From Oehlia diaphana (Eukaryota; Glomeromycota; Glomeromycetes; Glomerales; Glomeraceae), in the NCBI GenBank assembly GCA_003833135.1, contig QZLH01000719.1:30507-50259 (forward strand): 19,753 bases of DNA, written 5' to 3'. Shown one piece after another: positions 1-8,518 of the stretch; position 1 is the first letter of the stretch; each line of letters opens with the position of its first letter. A model generated the notes under the pieces. That model saw only the letters and a program-made list of their open reading frames with translations. It had not been told where the DNA came from and ran no database searches. The translations under genes were made by a program, and so were the position numbers.

Positions 1-155
1 TTTCCGTATACATTTCGTATACATTAGTTTTTTTTAAAAAATGTTCAAAAATGAATTGCTTATTAAATATACGGAATTTGTATACGGAATCTATAGAAAC
101 GTACATAAAATGTATACAAAACGTATCCTTTTCGTATACATATTTCTTATAGGGA
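1..155. repeat. GTATAC-rich palindromic repeat, probably truncated at the window edge
   Basis: The core GTATAC, itself a palindrome, occurs five times in the first 140 bases, in contexts such as TTTCGTATACATT, TGTATACGGAAT and ATGTATACAAAACG, so the stretch can fold back on itself in several registers. It ends with TTATAGGGA at 147-155, the same nine bases that close the unrelated-looking foldback repeat at 3760-3942. No open reading frame of interest is present. The left end is not visible because it starts at base 1. The repeat structure is seen directly; that it is a mobile or dispersed element is inference. Confidence 0.5.
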
Positions 156-791
156 AGGAATGTTAGCAAGGAATTCACGAAGTTATTTATATTCGATATT
201 CGAAACGTGATTAACTTTTTTTTTTAAGATTTAAAGTTTATTTATGTATACTGATTCAGTAAGACCAACATGTTTTGTGAGAATGAGCGTGTATTTTAAT
301 GTAAATAATTCATATTGATTTCTTTTTTTTTTTTTGGTAAATTTCGCTTAATTTCAGATTACGCACGTGATCTTAATGATTGCCCATAAAAACGTGACTT
401 AGTAAACCCCTACCATTAAACATTTATACTGTAAAATGTTGAACTCTTTCCTGTAAAAAAAATTTGAATTGATAAATTTTTTAATTTATATTCCTGATTT
501 TTTTACGAACTTAACAACTAATAAAATTATTATTTGTCATAGAATTTTAAAATTATAATAAATAATTCTGAATTTTAAACCCAAAAGTTGATAAGATAAT
601 AAAATACTGTAATATCGAAATTTTGTTCGTACGTATTTGAACATTTCAAAAATTATAACCAACGATGCTGTGTTACATAGAATTAAATCGGTTGTGGCAT
701 GTAATACAAATTTGTTGACCAAAAGGCGGCGTTACATGAAACTCCGTTCTGAAACCCTTCTTTCCAACAAAATTAAAAGAAATATTTTGCT
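156..791. other. AT-rich intergenic region upstream of the kinase relic
   Basis: There is no convincing gene on either strand; the small minus-strand ORF at 537-722 looks like a random hydrophobic AT-rich ORF. Two ACGTGA-type motifs occur: AAACGTGATTAAC at 203-215, identical to 5118-5130, and ATAAAAACGTGACTTA at 386-401. Long T runs lie around 219-228 and 322-335. The last part should contain the old promoter of the kinase relic starting at 792, but I cannot pick out a clear TATA box. Confidence 0.4.
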
Positions 792-2783
792 ATGTCTGTT
801 ATACGGAAGAAGCTAATTAGTGTTGCAATTAGTACTAGAGCGATTGCATTAGTATAGTAGATTTTAATATTCATAATGATATAGACAAACAACATGAATT
901 TATACAACAAACGGTTCTTGCCGATAAATCTTTTACAAATGATAAAAAAACTTATGCAATAAAATGAATAAACAAAACTACTGACAGTAATAAGTTCTTC
1001 TTAATGTGGGGACAAGAAGAATTTGTGAAGATTGTAACCTAGAATGTTTAGCTATAATATATTGTGAATATTGTATCCGAAATTATTTAAAAGAAAACTT
1101 TTCAAATTGGACATCTGGAAATAATGATTAATACAGAAATGTCAATTGAATACAACTAGACCAAATGTAATAGTTTCTGAAAAAAAAACAATTAGAAAGA
1201 CTTGGAACTATTAAAATAATACTTAAAAGATTGGAAAATGTCGAAAGTGCAAATCAAAGTTGGTTTGAAGAGGTTTGTATAATTATATTCTAAATTTATT
1301 GTATAAAATTATGCAGTCTTTATATTAATATGAGTATTTTTACAAATTATTGCCTTTTAGGCTAAATCACATTTAACTATAAGTATAAATGGGCAGACGT
1401 TGTTCAATGTTATGGTTTAACACAAGATCCATCAAATGGAAATTATATGCTTGTAATATTTAAAATGGATATAGATTTAAGAAAATATTTACATCAAAAT
1501 CATAATCAGCTTACATGGAAAAAGAGAATTAATATTACTTATGAAATAATCAATGCAATTTTTTTTATTCATAAAGAGAAAGCAATTCATAGAGATTTAC
1601 ATTCTGGAAACATATTATATTCTTAACTTAATAATTGTTGGCGTGTTAGTGATCTTGGATTTTGTGAACCCGCTGATAAACCTTCAACAAGTATATATGG
1701 AAATCTTCCTTACATAGCACCCGAAGTTATTACTGGAAGAGAATATACTTTTGCATCTGATATTTATAGTATTGGCATGCTTATGTGGGACATTTCATCT
1801 GGTCAACCACCATTTTATAATCTTGCACTTAAGATTATTAATGGTATGAGGCCAAAAATGAGATCAGAAATTCCTTTAAAATATAAAAATTTAATGAAAA
1901 AATGTTGGAATGCTGATCCATTAAAAAGACCTGACGCTAATACACTTTGGCATAGTATTGATAAAATTAATTTATATTATCAAAATATGTCAGATGAATT
2001 ATTCAAATCAGAAATGGATAATTTAGAAATGAATAAAGTAGAAGAAAATTGTACTAATAGCAGATTTTTTACAAGTAAAATTCATAACTTTGGAAATCTA
2101 CCCGAATCAAGAAATGCAACAGAAGGTATAAGTGTATAATATTTATATTTATTTTAAAATATTTTATAGAAGAACAAGAAGGTATAACCGTATAAACAAT
2201 AATTTCTACCATTTTTTGGTTACTATAACAATTTAACTTTTAAAATACTTTATTTTACTAATAATAGGGTTTCATAGTAAATTGTATGATTTTAACATTC
2301 CTAACAATAGTAAGTACTTAATAACATTATAGCGTTTAATTATCATATAATGATATTTAATAATTAATTTTTATTTTAGTTGATGATTTTAATGAATCAA
2401 ATAAGCGAAATAGCAAATCATCAAAAGTAATTACTATTTTTAGAGGTAATGTATTTTAATTATTTTCAAATCGAGATTGATTTTGCAAATAAAGTCAAAT
2501 AGTAAGTAAATTACTATATCAATTTCATTTATTTAACGTGACTTTTATTTAAAATTTAGATGATGAAAAGTGAAATTTTACGTAATAACAAACAATTTTT
2601 ATACTATTTTAAGTGTGTTTATTTTCTTATAGATGATGATGAAGTATATAATAATCCAAATCTTCATTCAGAAGAACAAGATGAACTGGAAATTCCTGAT
2701 GGTAAGTTCTTAAATAAATTAAATTTCTTTTTAAAGCAAATAATTAATTTATAATTTTTTTATTTTATTTAGATGGATTTTGA
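792..2783 (+). pseudogene. Decayed protein-kinase gene of the Rhizophagus expanded kinase family
   Basis: A serine/threonine/tyrosine-kinase-like gene that has lost function. It opens at ATG 792 (MSVIRKKLISVAIS), then hits two stops at 855-860. Reading resumes in another frame (NDIDKQHEFIQQTVLADKS) up to a TGA at 965-967, and shifts again to a Cys-rich segment (TRRICEDCN...YCEYC...NFSNWTSG, about 1011-1119). A frameshift near 1128 follows. Family members usually have a glycine-rich loop between this segment and the VAIK-like lysine (ILKRLEN, near 1220-1240); here it is missing. An 88-bp intron spans 1273-1360, and another frameshift lies near 1382. The core is clear: HRDLHSGN (about 1588-1611), a TAA at 1624-1626, SDLG for DFG, YIAPEV and a SDIYSIG segment. 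Tail micro-exons, all phase 1, are 2170-2181, 2268-2309, 2380-2445, 2633-2701 and a terminal 2773-2783 with a TGA stop. A further exon near 2561 has in-frame stops. The call as a pseudogene is strong; exact exon ends in the decayed parts are inferred. Confidence 0.85.
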
Positions 2784-3759
2784 ATCATTTATTAACAATG
2801 TTTTTTATATTTTATTTATTTATTTATTTATTTATTTTTTTATCTTGGATTATTAAAACACTAAGACTAGAGTAGTAAAATTCTTAGTTTGTAATTTATA
2901 TAATTTTATAAATTTATTCAAATTATTAAATATTACCGTATATTTATTTAAAGTATCTTAACGTAAATTTATGAAATAAACATTGTAAAATTACGACAGA
3001 TTATTCAATTCATTATACATGAAGTCATGAAATTATTAAAACAAGTTGAAAGAATAATTTTTAACTTCATGAAAATATGACAAGAAGCGACATAAATTTT
3101 TTACAATAACATCTTTGTTTAAACTTATAAATATTGATTTTACGTTAAAATTATTAAGATCTTTAGTTATTGATGGTATGCAAAACAACTCACATGACAA
3201 GTAACGAAACATTTTTTTATGAAAATCGCAAATATTTGATCAATTATAAGATTAGAATAGTAAGTTTTCATATATAAAGTTTCTTAGCTTATAATTTGTT
3301 ATCTGATAAATTTTATTAGTAAATATACAGTATTGTAATAAATATTTAATGAATTAGTATACTATTTAGATTATTCAAATTTTTAATGTTCTTCTATTAT
3401 ATATTAAGAAAAAAATTATTAATATTTCGGTAGTACAATTATAAGGTTTAGATTCAAGTATTCAATAAAAATTTTTTTTTTCTCAAAAAAAAAAAAAAAG
3501 CAATAAATATTAATAAACAATACTTTTTAAGTTATCGAACGTTCTCCAATCTTATTTATTACTAATTATTAGAATTTATTCGTGATATTAGACTTTTAAC
3601 TATAATAAAGTTTTAAAATTTTGTAATCATTATTAATAATATTAAACATGGTAATAAAAATGGATAGTTCCATACTAATTAAATTAGTGATTAGTGACTC
3701 AATTTCCATTAATTTTTATAATAGATTTAGTTAGTTTCTTTTATTTTATTTTTTTTTTC
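2784..3759. other. Non-coding AT-rich spacer with microsatellite and homopolymer tracts
   Basis: No gene is visible. The stretch begins with a (TTTA)n microsatellite at about 2811-2837. It contains a T run (3472-3481) almost directly followed by an A run (3485-3499) that could fold back. Two blocks look like a diverged direct duplication: around 2865-2905 and 3248-3300, sharing AAGAYTAGARTAGTAA followed by TTCTTAG and TAATTT. An ORF at 3694-3939 only reads through the foldback repeat and is not a gene. Confidence 0.45.
2811..2837. repeat. (TTTA)n microsatellite
   Basis: Tandem TTTA units run for about six copies just downstream of the kinase relic and end in a pure T run. This is seen directly. 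Confidence 0.8.
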
Positions 3760-3942
3760 ATGTCCGGAATTTGTCCAGGTTTATCTGTCCAGAATTTGTC
3801 CAAAATTTTATACTGGACAAATTCTGGATATGTCAAAATTTTAAGTATCAAACCTGTATCAAAAAATAGACATTTTCCGGACAATTTCTGGACATTCCAG
3901 ATTTATTCTGAACAGTTTCCGGACATTTATTTTTTATAGGGA
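3760..3942. repeat. Nested foldback repeat built from TGTCCRGAA units
   Basis: The outer arms are ATGTCCGGAA at 3760-3769 and its exact complement TTCCGGACAT at 3917-3926. Inside lies a perfect 15-bp inverted repeat, TCCAGAATTTGTCCA (3788-3802) against TGGACAAATTCTGGA (3814-3828), with an 11-base loop. Further GGACA/TGTCC units are scattered between 3773 and 3900. The element closes with TTATAGGGA at 3934-3942, the same nine bases that end the repeat at 1-155. The folding structure is certain from the sequence; membership in a dispersed family is inference. Confidence 0.7.
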
Positions 3943-4089
3943 TTATCATCTTTCTACACCTTAACAGTTGAATAAATTTTCTTGTGTAAGAAACTCGCAA
4001 AATATGCTTTGCTATTGTGTCAAAATGACCTGGTGATTAAATATACTATAGATTATAGCAACTGTACTCGTACCCTAGTCACACCTTTT

Positions 4090-4381
4090 GTTATTCATAC
4101 CCTCTTCCCCTGTAATAAATCATGATCTACAACCGCGTTAAGCAGTTTATTAATTTTACTACGCCATTCATTGAAAAATGAAGTCAAATGACAAACGGGC
4201 TCATTCAAGTTGGTGGGTGAGAAATGTAATCTTTACCATCAGTATGGACATTACCATCAGTCTGGACATAATTCTCGCAATTGTAAATAAATTAGTATAT
4301 TCTTTAATGTGCACTATAAAATTCGCGGTAAAATTATTAACATGATCATAGATCGTCTAATCACAAGAGGGTATGAATAAC
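4090..4381. mobile_element. MITE-like element with perfect 17-bp terminal inverted repeats
   Basis: GTTATTCATACCCTCTT at 4090-4106 is the exact reverse complement of AAGAGGGTATGAATAAC at 4365-4381, enclosing 292 bp in total. The interior has no coding capacity, as expected for a non-autonomous DNA element. A further GTTATTCATA occurs at about 4503, outside the element. I see no clear target-site duplication on the two flanks, so the precise termini, and whether it moved by a transposase, are unproven. An internal tandem repeat lies at 4233-4268. Confidence 0.6.
4233..4268. repeat. Two tandem 18-bp units TTACCATCAGTMTGGACA
   Basis: The units at 4233-4250 and 4251-4268 are head to tail and differ at one base (A or C at unit position 12). 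They lie inside the MITE-like element. Confidence 0.85.
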
Positions 4382-4841
4382 TGCCGCCTAAATTATAACT
4401 GAAATTAAAAAGAAATTTTTAAATTCTTGAACCATTTTTTAAAAATTAAACTTTGTAAATTCTTTGTGAAATAAAAGCCATAAATTTAAGTATCATAACA
4501 CAGTTATTCATAACACTTTAATCAACAATCGCTTCATCATTCACTATTTTTATATTAATACATTGATATCAAATTTTAGTTAACATAAGAGCGTGAATAT
4601 TATACAAGGAAGATATACATATATTTTTATTAAAGTCTTTTCATAGTGAATTAAATAATAGTTATTGTGTCAATTATCACATAATTAATCATTCACTAAA
4701 TTACATCATCAAAAATTCTAATTTTTCATCATTATCACAGATGTAGTATAAACTATAAGTGGTTAGATAAAATATTTTAGACGTACTATATAATCATTAA
4801 TCTTTTCGCTACAACCCTTTATATTTAGTACATCATTTCAA
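4382..4841. other. AT-rich spacer, no gene seen
   Basis: There is no ORF or RNA gene I can support. It holds a third GTTATTCATA motif near 4503 and several TTATCA/TCATCA runs. A TATA-like tract (CCCTTTATATTTAG) at about 4816-4829 precedes the ATG at 4842. Confidence 0.4.
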
Positions 4842-5478
4842 TGGATGATCTTACAAGGATAAAGTTTGAAAGCGTTCTCAAAGGATGTATAAAAATTACT
4901 TCTAAGAGTATAAGATAATAAGATTATCAATTTCGTCAATTAAGCAACTATACTAAATTTTTTTCATTATCATAAAATAAAGTACTATTCTAACTTTCAC
5001 AATCTAATGTAATAATTCGTGATAGTAATTAAAAAAGAAAAATTTCTTAAAAGATTATTTGATAATATTATAATGAAATTATGTGCTCTAGAAAAATTTC
5101 ACTAATTTTTGCAATAAAAACGTGATTAACGGTTGTCAGAAGATTTGGAATTCCTTAGATTATGCTCTCGATGAAAAGTTAAGCAATAACTACTTTAGAG
5201 AGCAAATTGATACAGTATATGATAGTTTGTTTACATATGTGAAATGAAATTTGAAAAAGATATTAGATATATGCTAGCTCATATCCTTACAAATGAAAAA
5301 AAATCAAATTTGCTTCTTATACATTTCTGAAAAGGCTATAAGTAAATTAGAAAAGCATTACAAGAATGAATTGTTAGAGTTTGTATGTTACCCATATTCA
5401 GAATATCAGAATCTCAATAATGCAAATATTGCTCATCATACTTTGTTAAATGAAGGGTCATTTGAAATTCATTCTTAA
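4842..5478 (+). pseudogene. Unrecognised decayed coding stretch
   Basis: Several plus-strand pieces have protein-like composition but are broken by stops and frame changes. They are: a start at 4842 (MDDLTRIKFESVLKGCIKIT, with stops soon after); a segment near 5020-5094 (KFLKRLFDNIIMKLCALEKF); a segment at about 5122-5244 (GCQKIWNSLDYALDEKL, then FREQIDTVYDSLFTYVK) ending at TGA 5245-5247; a shifted segment from 5247 (FEKDIRYMLAHILTNEKKSN) ending at TGA 5328-5330; and a last frame (SEKAISKLEKHYKNELLEF) ending near 5478. The second shift lies at the A run around 5296-5303. I do not recognise the family. It could be a dead host gene, a transposon remnant or chance; the run of lysine/glutamate-rich helical text favours real but lost coding sequence. 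Confidence 0.35.
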
Positions 5479-6826
5479 TCCAAATCAATGGATAATTAAA
5501 AACTTACGATGCCTAAGAAAGAAAAGCTGGTATTTAGTGATATTAATGAAAAGTTCTTTATTTGTTAAGACTAGGCAAATTATTAAATTAATAATTTCGG
5601 CGATAGAATAACGTACTGCGTGTCGCGCATGTGACAGTATGTGACGAATAGATTTTTCACAACAGAAAAAATTGAGACATGGGTACACTTAATTCCGGCC
5701 AAATCCGTAATGTACTATTCCAGCGTAATAAGTCACGCGACTTTTCATACCATTTTTTCAGGAAAATCGATCAGGCAAAATTCAGGTTATCTGTTATTAA
5801 AATTCTGCGAAATAACTCTCATAATAATAATAAAATTTTATTTATTGGTAGGTTTTAACGTAAAATAACATTAATTACTAATTTATTATTATTAATATTA
5901 ACAAGTTTATGAGTACAATTAAATTTACCAAAAATAAAAATTCCTCCTTACTTCCTGTTAATGGTTTGGATATTGTTCCAGTTGGTTTTTCAAACAATTA
6001 TTAAACTTGTATTCAAGAGTCTGCCTAATAAGCAGTAACTAGCTAAACTACAAAAAACGTTAGCGAAAATGTTTCTTATAGAAAACTTTCAAATATTCGA
6101 AGGTCATTTCGAAAACAAACCCAGAGTAGTCATCGAAATCCTACAAAAAAAACTATTTTTAAAGTTTTTAATAGATTCGAAAACTATATATATAACCAAA
6201 GTTTCAGGTTCCAAGCCTCAAATCAAATTCGCCAGAGTCCTTCAAAAGAAAAAAAAAAAAGGGTTAGGGGAAACGTTTTAGAAAAAGTTTTCGAAAGCCG
6301 AGACCTACAGACCTTTAAGTCCGGTTCGTTGAAATCCGTTGCCCTAAAAAATGAAAAAACACGAAAAAAAAAAAATCGAAGTCAGAAGAACTTACCAGTA
6401 ATATTTTTCGGCACTTTCATGATTTTCTAAAGTATTACATATGTATCTCCAAATCTCGTTTATAAAATCTCATTCTTCATATCTTCCACCAATACATTCT
6501 GCTGTATAAATTAACATTTTTGTATTAAATTATCAATATCATTATTTTCAGATGACCGATTTAAAAAATTTATTTTTGAGCTATTTTTAACACAATATTC
6601 GCAGTAAGTTAAAGAAACATTTTTGGTTAAAGAATTTATCTTCGATCATATAACTTACTGTATATTCTAATCTAATTGTTTCAGTTTTTTTCATCGTTTG
6701 TAAGAGGATTGTCAGCAATACCTAATTTTTTGTTGAATAAATTCAGCTTTTTTTATTAAAGTTATCGTCAATCAACTACTTAATTGTTCTTTATGAACTA
6801 AATCACTTCGAATAATAGACCTAATT
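5479..6826. other. Non-coding region with repeat-like motifs
   Basis: I can support no gene here. A relatively GC-rich patch at about 5612-5645 holds GTCGCGCATGTGACAGTATG-type text with two ATGTGAC copies, and a CGCGAC motif follows near 5736. From about 6070 to 6400 the strand is purine-rich with repeated TTCGAA cores and long A runs; the 70-codon ORF there (6069-6281) is lysine-rich low-complexity and I do not count it as a gene. Confidence 0.4.
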
Positions 6827-7015
6827 TTATAAATCAACTAAAAAAACAGTAGCTTTTAAACGTGCGACCAATACCCATTTATGGCCGTTAGTGCTTCGAA
6901 CAAAGCTAAAATTGTCTACAAAAGCATTCTCAAATGAGAATTTCGGAGGTTTTGAATAAAACATGGGCGAAGCGTTTCGGATTTTGTCGTCCGAAACACC
7001 GTAACAAGTAAACAA
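6827..7015 (-). CDS. Short hypothetical ORF, 62 codons, doubtful
   Basis: The minus-strand ORF begins MFTCYGVSDDKIRNASPMF and ends with a hydrophobic segment (WVLVARLKATVFLVDL). Its composition is less AT-biased than the surroundings, and the peptide is not low-complexity, unlike most small ORFs here. Near its 5' end the DNA contains GTTTCGGA and TCCGAAAC separated by eight bases, a possible small stem. I do not recognise a family or see a signal peptide. It may be a fragment of a dispersed repeat or a degraded exon. Confidence 0.25.
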   Translation of the reverse strand: MFTCYGVSDDKIRNASPMFYSKPPKFSFENAFVDNFSFVRSTNGHKWVLVARLKATVFLVDL

Positions 7016-8440
7016 ATTAATTGCGTAACAATCACATCTTAGTATTGTTCATTGATCTACTCATGTCATATGATGGTCATACATATGATGTAGTAATTCC
7101 ACAGAAATAAAAAATAAACAAATATTGTACGCTACAAACGCGCAAAATGAATATTAAAGATAAGCTAACAAAATGATTTTACATCAAATAGATCCGTAAA
7201 ATTTATTTCAATAAACTAAACAGGTTTTGAAGGGTAAATAATTATGTAATTAACCTAGATTAAAGTCTGGCTATATAACTAACAGAAGGGTTTCGTTCGT
7301 TAGCGGAATTAACTTGACAACTCGCGGCACGAACTCAGGAGTCAGGAAACTATACAACATCTATTTGTGATAATGTAATATCATAAATTCGGCAGACCGA
7401 ATTATACGAGGACTTAAACTTTAAATAATTATTTGGAAAATCAACTTGTCTATGTTAATAGCAAATTTAGGAAAATATTTGAAAAATGATAATTTGAATT
7501 AATGATATTATATCATTACTGATTACACCCATAATTTTGTAATGTGACAGAATATTTAAAATAATTTCCGTCTTAATACTTTTAATCACATGTAAGTTTA
7601 TTAATTTTACAAAAAAAATTCTTGCATTAAATGATACTTTTTTTTTTTGAACCTTGGAAAAAAAAAACTAATTGGAAATAGAATAAAGTTCAATTTCGAT
7701 CATCATTATGCAGAACTGTTCTAACTTCTAAAGAACGCACGATAAAATCATCATTTCATCATATTTTGATTTCTAATTGCTTAGTCATCAAATTTAATAA
7801 TCTATTTTTGTCAAACAATTCGGCTGATCATTTCTAATTCAAATTAAATTATTATTTTTTTTTTTCCATATGATATACATTTGATTTAATTATGAATCAA
7901 TTTTTTTTTTTTTTTCTCGCAACCGAAAAATTTATTTTAATTATTTTTAAAAAGTCGACCAAAATTATGGACTCATTAAGTCTTGGATTATCATATTCCG
8001 TAAAAAAATATGACCAAAAATTTTCAAGATTTTATTATATATATTTTATATTTTTTTGTGCAAGAATACAAAATTATGATTTATGTACCACATGCGCATA
8101 GATTGCACAACAACTGATTGCGGTATTTTAATGTCTTAATTGGTAATTTGTTTTTCGATTATGAATGAAAAAAATATTACAAGTTGTCATACTATAACTC
8201 CGTTATCCGCAATTTACTTTGTATTGTCAAATTCCGGATCTGACTAATTTTGACTTAGTAGCAACTTGTGTGTAATAATTAGTAACGCTAAACTTTAGGG
8301 AACCGCGTGCATAGTCAGCTTACTATTTTTGGAATTAAGGCTTGTCTACCGGCTTTCCGGACTCCTCCTTTAGGATGGATCGGTATCTTGCCTTTTCCGG
8401 ATACAATTACATGATTGATGTCTATATTTGTTTGAGCGTC
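7016..8440. other. AT-rich intergenic region upstream of the sacsin-like gene
   Basis: No gene is seen; the ORF at 7892-8101 reads through T runs and is not convincing. There are close CATATGATG copies near 7068 and 7083, and long T/A homopolymers near 7640 and 7855-7915. Two TTCCGGA motifs lie at about 8354 and 8394, just ahead of the putative core promoter of the large gene. Confidence 0.4.
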
Positions 8441-8450
8441 CCCTATAAAA
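8441..8450 (+). promoter_or_regulatory. TATA-box candidate of the sacsin-like gene (CCCTATAAAA)
   Basis: TATAAA at 8444-8449 lies 75 bases before the chosen start codon, a sensible distance for a TATA-directed transcript with a short leader. If transcription starts 25-35 bases downstream, the in-frame ATGs at 8375, 8411 and 8450 fall outside the mRNA, leaving 8519 as first ATG. This is position and motif only, without expression data. The CCCTATAA core is the reverse complement of the TTATAGGG ending two foldback repeats in this window. Confidence 0.45.
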
Positions 8451-8518
8451 TGATTGAATTTGGACCATACCCGATTCTACTTATTCCCCTTAATTTTAAC
8501 GTAAAAAAAAAAAAAAAA

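Noticed and set aside
1..155. CRISPR-like array
   Set aside because: The repeated words are short palindromes at uneven spacing with no unique spacers, in a eukaryotic context.
537..722. Minus-strand hydrophobic ORF
   Set aside because: Random AT-rich ORF with no start context or family.
3694..3939. 81-codon plus-strand ORF
   Set aside because: It reads straight through the GTCC/GGAC foldback repeat, starts at a GTG and has no family features.
6205..6217. Possible tRNA-type B box (GGTTCCAAGCC) suggesting a SINE or tRNA
   Set aside because: One conserved position is wrong, and I find no A box or cloverleaf upstream.
6069..6281. 70-codon lysine-rich ORF
   Set aside because: It is purine-rich low-complexity DNA with A runs; the peptide looks like translated repeat sequence.
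7892..8101. 69-codon ORF upstream of the main gene
   Set aside because: It starts in a T run giving poly-phenylalanine and has no recognisable domain.
8342..8518. In-frame extension of exon 1 upstream of 8519, including ATGs at 8375, 8411 and 8450
   Set aside because: The extra peptide ends in a poly-lysine run made by the A tract, overlaps the TATA-box candidate, and precedes a typical hydrophilic start just before the conserved sacsin module.
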